Assembly (NCBI GenBank): GCA_013115135.1
Contig: JABANP010000189.1
Span: 1-64,000 of the forward strand
Length of the DNA: 64,000 bases
Source: Perkinsus olseni
Taxonomy: Eukaryota > Perkinsozoa > Perkinsida > Perkinsidae
Direction of reading: 5' to 3'
Shown here: in pieces, positions 1 through 13,120 of the stretch
Layout: every line of letters starts with the position of its first letter
Position numbering within the stretch: the stretch's first letter is position 1
Notes under the pieces: generated by a model
What the model saw: the letters and a program-made list of their open reading frames with translations, nothing else
The model's database searches: none
What the model was told of the DNA's origin: nothing
Program-made: the position numbers and the translations under genes

Positions 1-129
1 AAAATGATGATACGAAGATTGCGGAAATCTTGAAATCTTACGTCATCTCGAGCTTCCTCAACGCTCACGCCACAAGCCGCCAAGCAAACATAAACAACCG
101 CAATCTCCGCTGAACAAAAAAATTAGGGA

Positions 130-2640
130 TTTTCAAGGTCACGCAAGACTGCCACAACCAAATCGATCGCCCGATCGATTTCCATCCACCGGTATTACCC
201 ATGAGCAGCCCTGGCAGCGCCAAGTAGTGATGCAAATAACGAGAACCAAATCGATTAAGTAATCCACAAAGAAGGGATGCCACACACTGCAAAAAGCATA
301 TCCTGAAAAAAATGCAAAAAATTTTGCATCCGGCCGAAAATTTACTGCAATTTCCCAAAATCCTTGATGAGAATTTTCATTCAAGATACACGAGAAAATT
401 TTGTTTTTGCTCTCGTGGATATCAGAAAAATAATTGTCACCGCGCCACGAAATCATTATCAGCCCACCTAATCGCACTGCGAAGAATATCTTTTATGCGT
501 ATCTTAGGTTACCTGTTGTTCCAGCAAGCTGTTAAGATATCTTCGCCAACAACAACCTTCAGGGAACTATCAATCATAGCCAGCCCAATGGCGACGAAAA
601 AACCGTAAATCACGGGCTGCCAGGAAAAAAAATTTCCGAAAAAATGTGAAAAATTTCTTACCTGGGGAAATGCGGTCTTGAAGGTCTCAAGATACTCTCG
701 TTTGCACACTGACACGACGAGAAGCAGAGACAGACCGAATCTGATGAAAAAAAGGCGGAGCGATGCAGTCAAATTTTCACTAAAATTTGTGTAAGGGCGG
801 CACTTGTAGTAATCTGTGTACTAAACAAATGTAATTTGTGGCGAATTGTCACTAGATCGTCGGCACAACGGAAAGGAAAAAAATCCGGAAATATCTTCGC
901 AAAATCGGAGAAAATCAGGGAAAATTCGGAAAAATCTTCAAAAAATCACAGAAAAAATCACAGGAAAAATCGGAAATTTCCGGAAAACATAGCGAAAAGG
1001 CGTGCCCAATATTACGAAATTGAGCTGAGCATAAAGGTGAGCAATGCCCCCTGGACGGCCAAGGACGCTGCCGGTGCTTCGCCCAGGTTGGAGATGATGC
1101 ATGTTATCAATGCTGCTTGGAAGGGTGTCTGAGAGAAGGGGAATCTTAGGTCGAACCTTGCTCAACGCGGATAAGGTAGCATAGTCGACAAAAGTAAGTT
1201 CTTAGAACCACAACAATTTCATCATCATAAGGAATAGCAAGAAAGCAAGATTGCAAGATTGCTAGGCACAGAAAACACCACCGCTTCGTGAAGGAGTACC
1301 CCGATTGTCAAGTCCATCGAACAGAAGTTACGATTGGTGTGGTACGAATAAAAATAATAATTTTCCAATCCCTTACTCGCAAAAATCCATATGAAAAATC
1401 ACGCCGCGAGTATCTTCAAAATCTTCGCAGTGCGCTCAACTATCTTATACCATAAATTCCCGAATTCTCCCCGACACTCCCAGCCTTCCCGTCTACTACC
1501 GAAGTCGAGCTTGGACAAGAGATACAGCCCTTGATCGGATGGTTGATGTAACAAAGTTGAGCAACGATCCCCGAGACGAGTAGCGATTGGAGACAGACAG
1601 CTATGTGCGGGCTCAGTATCGGATCTTTGAAGTAACTAAGAAAGGAAAATTACCGGAGAATTTTTGTTTTCCTCAAAAATTTTTGAAAGAAATGCAATTT
1701 TAAATTGCTACGTCAATAGATGTGAGCTCTTGACCGCGCGCCACAAAATTATGCAAACCACTCAAAGCTGATTAACTCCGCACGAATTCAGTCCGAATTT
1801 TCGGAAGATTCGATTTTTGCTTGCTTCGTTAAAATATGATGAAAACATTCAGTTTTTCGCGAAAATTCCAGAAAAATACAAAATTCACAAACTCACTATT
1901 CGGTAATATCTCAGAAAAAAAATTAACCCCAATCACCCAAATAAATTTCCCCCCAACTAGCGTTCGCTCACTCGGATTCGAGCTCGAAGGCGGCTCTCAA
2001 AATTCACACGAAAAAAATCGCAACTTCAAAAAATTCACGACCTGAAAATTACCAGACCATTTTTGGGAGAAGTTTAGCATCTATGTGGAGACGAAAGACT
2101 CGTCGTTTTTATACACCGAAAGTGATTCCGATTTTTTCCAAATTTTAACCGATCTCAATTTTTGTCATGGATGACGACATTCTTCGGATAAATTATTCTC
2201 TTTTACGCGATTTTTGTCGGTTTTCCCGATTTCTCGTACAGAATCTTAGGTCGATTACTGCGTCAGACGGACGAGGAAGATTTTTTTTCCACAACATGCC
2301 AATTTTTATATCATAAAATTCGCGAGAATTTGCTCGACAAGTCAGTCGCAAGCATCCACCAATTTCCCTGTTCTCTTCCAAATTTCCCGGAAAATTTTCC
2401 GCAATCCCGAGACCCCCGGTTCGATCCCACCACCCCGCCCTTTTTATTACACAGACGAGAATGAAACCGCCCGGAAGATGACCAGAAATCCCGAGAGGAT
2501 TCCTCCACAAATCGGCCCAACAATACTGGACTGCTTCTGAGAATTCTTCCGCGTGCGCGACAGCAAAGATTCTCCCAAAGATTCCTCTCCATGCTTGCTC
2601 AATCCGGAATAGGTCGGCATGAGGCAATCAACTAACAAGA
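130..2640 (-). CDS. Probable multi-exon polytopic membrane protein (exon fragments, boundaries incomplete)
   Basis: Several open, hydrophobic segments on the minus strand are bounded by good splice sites. An exon at 740-662 (after a TTTTTTTCATCAG acceptor, before GTAAG) encodes FGLSLLLVVSV and joins one at 616-513 encoding PVIYGFFVAIGLAMIDSS, which ends in an AACAACAG/GTAAC donor. A segment near 1130-1015 after CTCTCAG encodes an Ala/Leu-rich helix (QAALITCIISNLGEAPAASL). Another near 2630-2450 after TTGTTAG encodes a basic/Ser stretch and then a TM-like GPICGGILSGFLVIF. A further hydrophobic exon lies around 330-190. I do not recognise the family. The exons may belong to one transporter-like gene or to two. 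Confidence is low for exact limits and moderate for coding on this strand. Confidence 0.33.
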
Positions 2641-2949
2641 TACGAAAATTTTCCCTCGACCACCTCCGGGAAACGCAAAAAAGGCGTTTCTTACGAAAAC
2701 TGCCCCAGTAACAAATCGCAAATATATAAACCTTGAATCAGCAAGAGACTCCAATTGGAAATGACACACTTCGACCTGCTGTTATCCTGCATGAACCAGA
2801 GGGCCACATCACACGAGCGTGGGGTGTCTCTGTCAGAGCGCATGAAAACTTTTTGAGCCCTTGCCAAGATTGCTTCCCGGCGATGAAATACACTTCGAAA
2901 AGTACGGCGTCGAACTCTAGATGGAGCAAACCGGCTTCCTGTCATGGTA

Positions 2950-5039
2950 AATTCCGCGTGAACAGATTTGACATCCCGTCGCTGTACTCTGGATGATATC
3001 CAATATTATAGTCCGAATTTCAATTTTCCTTCGCAACCGAGTTTGTGAATTACAGCCAAAAATATTTCTCCTGTCGTTCATTTTCCACGGTCTACAACTA
3101 CGATGAGAGCTCGAAGGCCAGAAATTTTCATGCCGTTAAAGGCCCATAGCAAGGAAAATCTCAAGATAGGAAACACCAAGGGAAGCAGAGCAGAAAATCT
3201 TCCGACCTCGTCCGCCGCTACAGTACTCGGGAAAAGATCCCGAACAGCAGTAAAATAATAACGTTAAAAAAGATACGCTACAAGGAAGTTTCTCCGAAAT
3301 TACTTAGGAAACCGGCGTTTTGTTCGCAAGATGCTGTGGAAGAGAACAAGAACGCTGAGGATAGGTCGAAAAAGTAGTCAAACACCACTGAGCTGAGATC
3401 GCCCGACTCTGATTTGCCGTACTGCACGCCCGTGATGAAGAAACGAGTTTCGATGAGTCGATATTCATTAATAACTTAGTAATTATTACCCAACTCTCAC
3501 CAACAGCAGTATAAAATTCCTGAGGGACCGCGAAAATAATCAGGATCGCCACAAAATGGAAGCTTTCGGGAAAGGGCGTCGAATTTAGCAGCAGTAAACA
3601 CTACCAGTGGTTAGTTACACGTTTTTCTCGATGAAAAATTTTTTCGGAGAAAAATTTCGAAACGGTACGACATTTACGACACTAGAGGGGGAAGTAGAAT
3701 CAGAAAGCCTCTGCTCTTGGCCACTGATAGTACCTTCTTTAACGAGCCCAGAGAATCTTATGTCGACGATGGCTTTGCACGAGTAGGTCGAGAGAATGTT
3801 ATAACGGAACCAGCCTCTCTTATTTCGGGTTGATCTCACCAGGGCGCGCGCGAAAGCATCACGAGCACCGCTCCGCTAGAGAAAATCTCGCGCGCCGCAG
3901 AGATGATTTTCGACGCAGTTTGTTTCTCGCTCACCCGTTGAAGTCCACGATGCTGCAAAGCTGTCGGATTGTTATGGACTAATCGTTCTCCTGCCCAGAA
4001 TCATTAGCCCCCACATTCTCTGTTCAGCGCTGCTGCACTGCGAGGTTTTCCACACTGTGGAGCCTTTCAATGAGACTCTATTGAACCTGGATTGCCCGAC
4101 TGATGGTCAGGCGCTCTGCGCTGACTCTCCTGGCGGTGTGAAGCGTTAGTAACAAACCATTCTACTGCTCCTGAAGTGTCTTGTTCCCGACTACCGCAAT
4201 TGGAGTTTTACGAGTTTTTTGTGGTGTTCGACGGTCACGGTTGTGGTTTCGGAAGCTCAGTTTTCGTAACTCCCGCATCGCTCCGCTTATTTTTGGTGAG
4301 AAACGGCTCCCCGGGCTCCTTGGGGAGTACCTTAAAGGAAGAAGTTCCTTACCCTACTTGAAAATGAAAAGTTATAGAGAGGTGCCCTTAAAAAAGGACC
4401 AGCAAGGACTCCGTTTTTGAGGTACGCCTTGAAGAGCAACTCCTAGGGCCACTGGCGCTTCAAATCGGGATTGTTATGGTATGGGGGCCCCCATTGGGGC
4501 CTCGAGTATGAGGCGTTGTTGTGGCAGAGCGCTCACGCCTAGAGACGGTTAGAACATGTTGAAGATGGTCTCGCCCGTTGGACGCGTACTCAACTTCAGA
4601 ATTGGTTTACTCAATACCACGGGCCTTTTGACCTCTCCTGTCCGGCCGGCATGCCGCCTGTTCTAATTCCTAGCACCAGTGATGCACGCCAAAATCGTGA
4701 CAAGAATTTTGTATTTTCATGTCACGAGCAACAGCTTCGTCTCTTATACACGGTGCTGACTTTCAAAGGGAAAAACCACTTCACAGCGTCAACATGGCCT
4801 TGGTGATTCTGCCAACGAATTTTTGCGATTTGTCGCCGTTTGGTTCGATATTTCGAGGGTGAAACTTGCGAGTGAGATGCCGCTGAGTACGAGGTGGTGT
4901 AGAGCTTTCGATTGGTGTGCGTTACAACTCTCAAGTTGAGAGTCTCAACTCGTTCGCACGAAAAATTCATGTGGGGTTCTCCCTTTTAAAGTCGGCACCG
5001 CGTACATGTTCTTTCAGTTTCCATCAGGCCCCCCTCACC
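2950..5039. other. No gene recognised
   Basis: Short open frames exist on both strands, but none shows a family motif, a signal peptide or paired splice sites that join in phase. Around 3840-4560 the sequence is GC-richer and may hold degraded repeat DNA. Confidence 0.4.
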
Positions 5040-6268
5040 ATGGGTATCTCCCGGTCCTACCTTCTTCTCTTCTGCGCCGTGGTTGCCCTGCTCGGTTTTG
5101 CCGTCTTAGCCATCACCACCGGCGTCCTCGTCTACCCCATCACTCGGCCAATCCCAGCTTGGTATGTCTACGCTGCCGGCTACTTCATCAGCGTCACCCT
5201 GCTCATCTTCGCTCCGTTGGGCGTCAGTCGCTCGTCCACTTTCAAGGCCTCACGAAAGGGGATCTCCGGTGTGCTTCTCATCGCCGTCACCTACGCCGGT
5301 CTCACCAGTCTGACTGGCCTGTGGCTATCCTCGTGGGCTCACGATTTCTTCGAAGTCCGTCGTGAAGGTTTTGATTCGAGGACACTGTCGAAACCTGCAA
5401 TGGCGATTGTGCAGGAAATTGAAAAAGACTTCACGAGCGTCTACAAGAACGCCGACTGTCGAAGCGGTGGCCAAACTAGCGGGCGCTTCGATGGGATTTT
5501 TTCGCCCGTCCGATGCGATCATGATCTGACAGAGAAAGCTCTGAATGCCGCGGCGACGTTCCCTGAAGTTGTTCAGGAATCTGGGAAGGAGTATCTTATG
5601 TGTCTGGCGTTCCCTCGACAACAGGTGGCCGACGTGAAAGGCGTTGTAAGCGGCGGTAAATTTTTTTCTGTGATTTCGATTTTCGCTCAGAGTTGGATAT
5701 CCCTTCATTTTTTCGTTTCTTAGCGTTCGGTTGGTAATGAGATAATCGTTGGCTCTCCTCCAAAAATTTTTCACTGGAATTTATTCTACAGTGAGAAAGG
5801 CGAAACGCAATGTGCTCAGTTCGAGCGAGATCTTCACTGATTTTAGAGCCATTCTATTAAACGGCGTGATGTCTTTTTCTCTTTTTCAGACCGGCCTTTG
5901 GTGCCGTACAGGTAAAGTGGTGGTTAACAACATCGCCAAGATCACTCTATGGTTGGCCATCATTATGTTTGCGCTCGCCCTGCTCTTCCTCCTGGCTGCA
6001 GTTGCTGCCTGGCGACAGAAGAGGAAGGGAATAAGGGAGCAGGTAGGCCCTCGTCCACGACCTCACTTCCAGCGCATGAAAAAATACACGAGAGATGCTC
6101 CGGCAGCCCGACTGGCAGGACTGTGCATGTCTTCGCTCAAGTATCCGCTCGATCGCCAGACTTGGGGTTCCGGCTCACAAATCGTCGTTGCTCTGTCTTC
6201 AGGTGCCCCCGGGATTCGGTGAGACTGCGCCGCTGATGATCGCCGGCACGAGATTGACCTATGCATAG
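5040..6268 (+). CDS. Tetraspanin-like four-TM protein, about four exons
   Basis: Exon 1 (5040-5645) encodes three hydrophobic helices: residues about 5-30, 40-62 and 77-101. An extracellular-type loop with Cys residues (NADC, VRC, YLMC) follows. Intron 1 is GTAAGC...TTCTTAG (5646-5723). Exon 3 starts at 5890 after CTCTTTTTCAG and encodes GLWC followed by TM4 (ITLWLAIIMFALALLFLLAA) and a basic tail. Intron 3 runs 6043-6202 (GTAGGC...CTTCAG). Exon 4 (6203-6268) encodes 21 residues and the TAG. The layout TM-TM-TM-large Cys loop-TM matches the tetraspanin plan, but no CCG motif is seen, so only 'tetraspanin-like' is claimed. The start is the first Met just before TM1. Exon 2 (from 5724) is open to about 5840, but I find no GT donor giving the right phase into exon 3, so that junction is unresolved. 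Such proteins act in the plasma or vesicle membrane. Confidence 0.55.
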
Positions 6269-6657
6269 ACCGACACCCTGTCAACGCTGTCGTGATTTTA
6301 GCCATTTTTGCTTACAGTATGTTCAATCAAAGTGAACGCAGATTCTCGGTCGTTGATTAGGGTCACCACACTGCCCTTGGCTAGGTACTCTGGGTTGCTG
6401 AACGCGCTCACTGCGAGCTGCAAGTCGAAATTTTTGGGCTGAAATCTGATTTCTGACGTCGTAGAATGCGAGATCACTTAGTATGATACGGCGCAGTTCG
6501 CCGAGTGGGCCGCCTTTGAAGTTTCAGTATCACAGTTATCGTGGAGTAACAGTGTTACTGTAACATCATCTGGCTTTCGCTGGTATTCATGCGAGACTCG
6601 GAAGTCTGGTAAGCACGAGTTGATTCTGAAGCGCGGCTCAGCCGCGCGGCTGTAATC

Positions 6658-6750
6658 TGTACCACTGGATACTGTGCGAGTTGTCACTGTACGTCTGGAA
6701 ACTGTACCACTGGATACTGGGCGAGTTGACACTGTACGGCTGGGCGCTGT
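6658..6750. repeat. 45-bp tandem repeat, two copies plus partials
   Basis: ACCACTGGATACTG recurs at 6661 and 6706, followed both times by GCGAGTTG and CACTGTACG, giving a 45-bp period. Degenerate CTGTAC-containing partial units continue to about 6760. Confidence 0.75.
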
Positions 6751-7813
6751 ACAGCTGCATGGTGCAGGTCCCTGATCTGAGATCAGGCTTATTCTGTATG
6801 CCAACGACACCGAGTATGTGCCACGCTAGCATTCGAGTCACCTGCTACTAGCAGGCTGCTAGCATGTCACCTTCACTGGAGCACATGGTCAATGCTACAG
6901 CGGATCGTGATTCACGGCGGGGTCCGCTAGCGATCTAACGTTATATCGCTAGTGTCCGACATCGCTCGCCACGAAAATCGGATCAGCGAGCCGCTCGATA
7001 AAAACATTTCCAGGGCCCTGTCAGAGCCGCCCTGAGCTCGACTCCAATGTGAAAGCGGTCTCAGTTTCTACCAATGAGATTCCTAGTCTTCGTCGGATTA
7101 GCACTTAGAGAGGTTTTAGAAGCTAGAAGGGCAGCTACGCTGATCTCGGACGGCCTCCACAGCTCATCCGCGTCTGAGCTGATATACAGGCGAGGGAGAG
7201 CTGGCGACATGATGGATGGTGTCATCATTCTATCTTGAACTACTTTGATGAAGTAATAAGCCCTAAGCCGAGCTCAGATTCCATATTAGGGCACTCAGTA
7301 CACTGCCCTAGCTGACCCGGTTGTAATGGACTGGCGGCAATCTTTGAGATAACCTACTTAAATTCAGTAAATGAGTATCGAGTCAATATTATTGACTCAC
7401 CAGTTCTCATCAGTGAATATAATTCTCTGTCCTTCCGACCAGGCGTTGGGTAGTAGGTCGGGACCCGACCGTCGGGTGGCTGTGCAGCACACACTGGCTA
7501 GCAGCTAGCACGCGAGGCTAGGCAGCTGCCTGACCCGTGCCCCAAGAGCCTGGGCTCGAGGGGCACCGCCTGGGCGGGCGGGTGGAAAAAAAGATTGGGG
7601 ATCGCGCTACTAGCGCTCATACTTATCCCTTGCGCCTTGGGTGCAGCATTGCCGCTGGGCAAGAGCTTATGTAGCTCTTCACGGGGTATCCCGCACACCC
7701 GCGAAGGTGGCTCGAACCTTCCTGCACGCGCGCTCAATTGTGTCAGTGTCTAGCTAGCATGCCTGCGTCATCCTGATTCGAATTAATCTGCCCAATAAAT
7801 TGACCTCGAGGAT

Positions 7814-7846
7814 TTTAGATAGGTGATCAGTCATCACCTATCTAAA
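7814..7846. repeat. Perfect hairpin, 14-bp arms, 5-nt loop
   Basis: TTTAGATAGGTGAT at 7814-7827 is matched by its reverse complement at 7833-7846, with loop CAGTC. It is followed at once by a weaker ACTGCTCA/TGAGCAGT hairpin. No downstream T-run or adjacent gene suggests a function. Confidence 0.8.
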
Positions 7847-8947
7847 GTGAGCACTGCTCACTGAGCAGTAGTGATAGATTCAACGAGAATGGCGCTGCTG
7901 TCCAAGGTGAACGGGGGGCAAGCTCCATGCGGGGTACCTCACGAGTTTTAACCTCTGCACCTTAACCTCTCACCCTCTGCATCATGGGAGTTTCGATGAT
8001 TATGCAGTAAGTGTGCAGCTAAGTGCACCACACTTGCACAACTTCAGTGTGCATGCGTGCAGACAAGATCCATAGCTTACACGCACGGCGGGCTTGATCG
8101 GGAGCAGCCCCAGCCCTTGCAACCTCTCCCCTCCTGACTTTCACTTGCCATGCAACCTGAAGGCCCTTCTAGTCGTGATGATCCATCTGAGCATCATAGT
8201 CACCAGCAGCCCAAATGTCCCACGGCTCTTGGGCCACGAGCTTCACAACGGAGTGCGGGTTATGTGGTATCCAAGTCTGAGAACAGAGTGTGAGTTATCC
8301 AGCCGAGAGCGTCTTATCAAGAGCTTGTGAGTTACAACGTGACGATCTGCCCTGCCCCGCTCTTCTGCTTATACGGTGTGAGTTATACCCGCACGGTGCA
8401 ATCCACACCAAGCCGTCTCCAAGCATTGGAGACAGCCACGACCGTAGCTTCAGAGACTGTCTCCAAAACTCCGATTCCCGAATCAAGAATAGCAAGGCGG
8501 AGTGCTTGGAAAGCTCAACATTTTCAATTGCATTATCAGTCGCGGCCTGGCGGTCCTCGGTTGAGGGACTCCGGCCTGCCGGACCGGTTGCGAAGCTTCT
8601 TTCCCGAAGAAATGGTCGCGATGATTTCGACTATCCTGGCTCTTCGCCGAGTACGTGCGTGCAAAATACAAGAGCGACAGCTGGTATTCTATTAGCCTCA
8701 CGAGAGAGGCTCCTCGGAGATGGCACGAGCAAGTAGTCGATCCGAGATTGGAAGCCCATCATAGAGACTGTACTCCGGTGACCAAGTCGATCAGTAGGCG
8801 AGCAAATTGGATATTGGCATTTGACGCACGCATGCACAAAAAGCGTGACGTGGGTTCTACTAGAGAGGGCCGCGTCACGGATTTTACCGAAACGCGAAAG
8901 ATGAGAATAGCCTGTGACTGTAGTTTTTTCACTTCCTCAATCTTTCA

Positions 8948-10315
8948 ATGTCTGACACGGACAGTCAACCAGCCTCAGACGCCAAAAAGCAGTTGGAGGG
9001 CGCGAAGCCCAAGGGAAGGGTCCTTCTCGATTTTGACACACCTCCACTGCCACCGAAAGGTAACGTTCTCACGGGTTGGTCGACTCTGACCAAGTCAATC
9101 ATCGGTGCCGGAATGCTGAGCTTTGCCGATGCTCAAGCCGTCTGCGGTTGGTCATTGGGTATCGTCCTCCTGCTCGTATTTGCCGTGTTGTCTTACTTTT
9201 CGCTTCATCTGATCAGCAGATGTGCAATGAAGATGCCCGGCAAGAGGCTGAGTTACAGCACCTTCGCTGTGGCTGCTGGATACCCGAGGATGCCCCTTTT
9301 CATCGACACTCTTATGTTCATCCATAATGCGGGTATTGATACCGCCTACCTACAGGTCTTCGCTAGCCTTGGTTTGGCCCTCCTCGAAAATTGGTCCCCC
9401 GGCTCTACTGAAGAGAACAGGTTCTTGATTAGAGTCGGTCTTATCGGATTCATCGTTATACTGCTGCTGCCAGTCTGCTTTCTCAAACGGATCACCTACA
9501 CGGCGGTCAGCAATTTCATCGGGCTTTGCCTTTTCCTCTATGCGGTAGCCGCTGGCGTTATCTACTGTTTCACTGTAGACGAGCAACTCGGAGAGCGGTT
9601 CGTGGGCATACCACCGACGACTACCGTATGGTCGATTCTGTCGGTCTTCCCGATCTTCATTTTCGGCTATTCGTGCCACTTCAATCTGCCCCAGGTTGCC
9701 GAGGATATGGTAAATCGGGACATGAAAAAATTGACCACCACTTCGGTCTCATCCATAGTGGTAGCCGTCATCTTCTACAGTCTCGCCATGATAGCGCCGT
9801 ACTACGCCTTCGGTGATACGGTAGAGTCCAACTTCTACCTCAGTCTACCGGTCTCCAACATCGCTATTCATATCGGCTACATAGCTCTGCCATTCGCCGT
9901 CCTCACAGCCTTCCCGTTGTTGCTCTTCCCGGCTAGGCAATCAATCTCGAGTGTCATCACCTACTACTTCCCTCGCCTACAAGATACTCTCAAGCTCCAC
10001 ATCGGGACGACGGTGGCCTTTCTGATCATCTGTACGGCTTTGGCCATCATTTTCGAGGACCTCGGTGCTACCATCCAATTCATTGGTATCATCGGCACCA
10101 ACTTCTTGGCCTTCGTTATACCATGCTTCGTCTACCTCAACATCTGCCTCACCAGACCGAGTGAAGAAAATTCTACCCAGAGCGTTACCTCGTGGACGAA
10201 GATGCTGGCGAAACAGTCTTTCGAATGGTACCTCGCCCTCGCTCTGCTGATAACCAGTCTACTGTTCTTCCCTCTCTGCCTCACGGGCCTTTTGTATAGC
10301 CTCATTAACGGCTGA
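8948..10315 (+). CDS. Amino acid transporter, AAAP/SLC38-AVT family (copy 1)
   Basis: This intronless 455-residue protein has about 11 predicted TM helices and a short hydrophilic N-terminus (~35 residues). It carries the family signature around TM1, IIGAGMLSFADA followed by GWSLGIVLLL, and a late TM pair ending in PLCLTGLL. AAAP (Aa_trans) proteins are secondary transporters that move neutral or cationic amino acids, often with H+ or Na+, across plasma or vacuolar membranes; the substrate cannot be read from sequence. Length is normal for the family (about 400-500). The ATG lies in an A-rich context after a short leader, and the frame upstream carries no conserved residues. A close paralog lies at 19740-21116: long blocks are nearly identical in DNA while others have diverged, a mosaic typical of gene conversion. 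Confidence 0.92.
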   Translation: MSDTDSQPASDAKKQLEGAKPKGRVLLDFDTPPLPPKGNVLTGWSTLTKSIIGAGMLSFADAQAVCGWSLGIVLLLVFAVLSYFSLHLISRCAMKMPGKRLSYSTFAVAAGYPRMPLFIDTLMFIHNAGIDTAYLQVFASLGLALLENWSPGSTEENRFLIRVGLIGFIVILLLPVCFLKRITYTAVSNFIGLCLFLYAVAAGVIYCFTVDEQLGERFVGIPPTTTVWSILSVFPIFIFGYSCHFNLPQVAEDMVNRDMKKLTTTSVSSIVVAVIFYSLAMIAPYYAFGDTVESNFYLSLPVSNIAIHIGYIALPFAVLTAFPLLLFPARQSISSVITYYFPRLQDTLKLHIGTTVAFLIICTALAIIFEDLGATIQFIGIIGTNFLAFVIPCFVYLNICLTRPSEENSTQSVTSWTKMLAKQSFEWYLALALLITSLLFFPLCLTGLLYSLING

Positions 10316-11466
10316 ATGCTCGAGTTTAGAAGACTCATCATTCCGTGAGGCTTTACTCCACTGTACGTGTAGTAGCATCAAGAGCTCCTGTGTTAACAGG
10401 ACAGCTCGCGATTTTGTTGCTCTAGCTTGCTTCAAAGCAGCGGTTCGACGCTAGAGCTCTCTGTGACGTCATGTCCGAGAACCGTTATACCTCTTCTGTA
10501 GTCACTTAAGCCTTCCAGTTGCAGGAAGCTTCGTTACTGGGACAAGGCGAATTTCATTGTCATTTAGGTGAGGTTTTGAGTTGCCAGCAGGGTTTCTGGT
10601 GTCCGCGTTATAGTATGCGAACAGCTGCATGAAAAGAGTAGGACTCATGATTCTACTTTATCATTCAAGTCTTCAGATTCATCATAGTTAAGTCCCGTTG
10701 TGGCTCCCTTCCTGCTCGTTCCGCCGCATTATAGGCTCCAGAAGCATCATAATCAATCATTTTTCGGGATGTTTGACAGTCAAACTTTTGACTGCACATC
10801 AGTCAAATTCTTAGAGATGTTCGACGTTCGAAGGCTATACATTGGATAAACATTTACCTTGCAACCTCGACTAGTGACTCACTAGCTCACTAGTAGTGAG
10901 CAGGCAAGAATGACAGTGTTGCAACCGAGAATAACACTGAGACGCTAACAGTGAGAGCTCAAAAAGTGTTGACCATTTTGTCACAAAATTTTTGTGTCGT
11001 AGTGTGACTCGTACAGTAAACTCAAGTCACCAGTGCATCAAATGTGATATTGGACGACCTAAGTTTGACGGTGAGAAAATTCCCATCGGGAATTCGAGGG
11101 TGTCGAATGATTTGACTTGAAACCTGAAAGCTTTCCTGACTATCATTCACAATGCGAATCCTGCCGACGGTGAGGATTACTAATATAGTTTTCCCCAAGG
11201 CCGCAGGCTCGTACACAATCCATGAACTCATTCCTCTTGACCTTCGCGCGCTGATCAAGTTGGTCAGACCAACCAGCTCGGGGAGGTAGCCTACAAGAGC
11301 CTTACCCGAGAGTATAACATTCAATGGTGAAAGCTCAGATAGGTACGTTTAATTCACCAACATAATCGGAAATATTCAGGGAATGACGTGTCCGCGCGTT
11401 CGAAAGAACCTGGAATTTATCCCATTCTAAACCAAGTTTTTGCACGGCCGAAAGCTCCTCAAATTG

Positions 11467-11489
11467 AGGTATTGAGGACCTCAATACCT
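11467..11489. repeat. Perfect palindrome, 11-bp arms, 1-nt centre
   Basis: AGGTATTGAGG, then A, then the exact reverse complement. Confidence 0.75.
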
Positions 11490-12228
11490 TCATAGACCTT
11501 CTCAAGATTAGCACTGACTTGTTCTGCAGATACCACTTGGTTCTAAGAGATAAGTGAGCGAGCGTTATCTGCACAGCAAAGCCAGTTAAAACGGGTATAA
11601 GGAATAGCTCGTTCGGTGCTGGTCTAGTTATGGAACGAGTTCAGGGCCGACTAACACATTCCCCACTGGAGCGACGCCAACACGACACAGTGTAATTATA
11701 CATGGGAAACCTTCAGCCCGTACGCTGGGGGCGTGGGGGAAGTCTAGCGATTGAATGCTGAATAGTCTCAGTCGGACGCACGGACCTGGGCTTGGCATAC
11801 GAGGCTAGCAGAGACAGCCGATACAACCGCCATGGCGCAGGCCGTGGGCACGATGTCGAGAGCTGGTGGAAGTGTGGTAGGAGAACAACCGCAGAGGGAG
11901 CCTATAGAGGCCAGGGCAGTGTGGGCGGGTGCGAAAAACAAGCAATGGTTGAGAACTGCAGCCGTCTACATCATGCTGCGGCAACGAGGGAGTGATAAAA
12001 CGGTGAGAAAGATATGGGGGCGCGCTCCCGTGGCGTGCTAGTCACTTCGTGACACGAAGTTCGTGTGCGAACACACGCCGCGATATAGAGTTGATCGAGA
12101 AGCATGGGAATAGTGCTCGGAGACCTCCTCGTGGTTATTCCCGGAAACTCTTCGAATACGACTGCTATGGATGTCGTCGGGGTATCGTCATGGTGGGTCC
12201 TTTTGTAGAGGCTGACAGCCGAGCTTCG

Positions 12229-12251
12229 ACTTCGAGCTTAAAGCTCGAAGT
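12229..12251. repeat. Perfect palindrome, 11-bp arms, 1-nt centre
   Basis: ACTTCGAGCTT at 12229-12239, centre A at 12240, exact reverse complement at 12241-12251. Confidence 0.8.
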
Positions 12252-13120
12252 TTGACAAAGTTTGTGTTCCCTCGGTAGTGACGGGATTCAACTTCCACGA
12301 GAGGGCGTTGGCAACGCCGCGTTGCTCTCTGGTTCATCATGAACCGTTCATGGTTGAGAAGGAGCGCGTCTCTTTGATACACGCTGACAGCGTGAGCGTG
12401 ACCTGACCGTGCTGGTTTCTTGTTTCATTGTTCTTCCGCTAGTATCTGTCGCTGCGTATCTTTGGCTGTTCCGGTGTCTCGTTAGCAGGCTTTGTGTCGG
12501 CGGTGTCTCTGTACCAGCTAAGGGTTTTAGTCGAGAAGGTGGAATGTGTCGGGTGCTTATTTTTAATTGCGGATCGTTCTTAAGCTCATTGCTGTTCTTC
12601 GAACTCGTCATACTGTGACGTTGGGTCAGGCCCGGATGATTGCCTGGTACTGTATGTGACGCGTCCCGTCTGTCCAGCAACTTCTCGGAGAAGTCTTCTT
12701 CTATTACTCAGTTCCTTGAGATTCTCCTCATCTCAATGTGCGTTTCTGTTACAGTTTTTACCTTGTTGAAACCACGTGAAAAAGGATGTGCGCTGTGGCG
12801 TGTATTGCATCAGTCCCATATCCTAGCTCCGGCCTATGCTCAGCTATAGCACCATTCATAGTTGTTAATACTCATACTACATATACTTCTGCAACCCCTC
12901 GTTACGAAGTGTTTGCTATCAACTGGTTGTAGTGTTATTAGTTATCTTACATTTTGGTGAGAGGCCACCACGCGGTGGTGACCACCGCGAACGAAGCTCC
13001 CACCAGGAAGAAGATTCTTATTGCACGTATGGCCGCAACCTCGAGGGCAGCTCTTACTAGGGAAAGGTTCTTATAACAAGTATGGCCACCATCAGCGAGG
13101 TGGCAGTTGTGGTTGTTGTG

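Larger units (their letters stand above)
6269..8947. other. Intergenic, repeat- and hairpin-rich, no convincing gene
   Basis: Overlapping short frames here (for example near 8290-8736 and 8655-9089) have biased composition and no homologous look. The region holds small direct repeats and hairpins, listed separately, and the upstream region of the first transporter. Confidence 0.5.
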
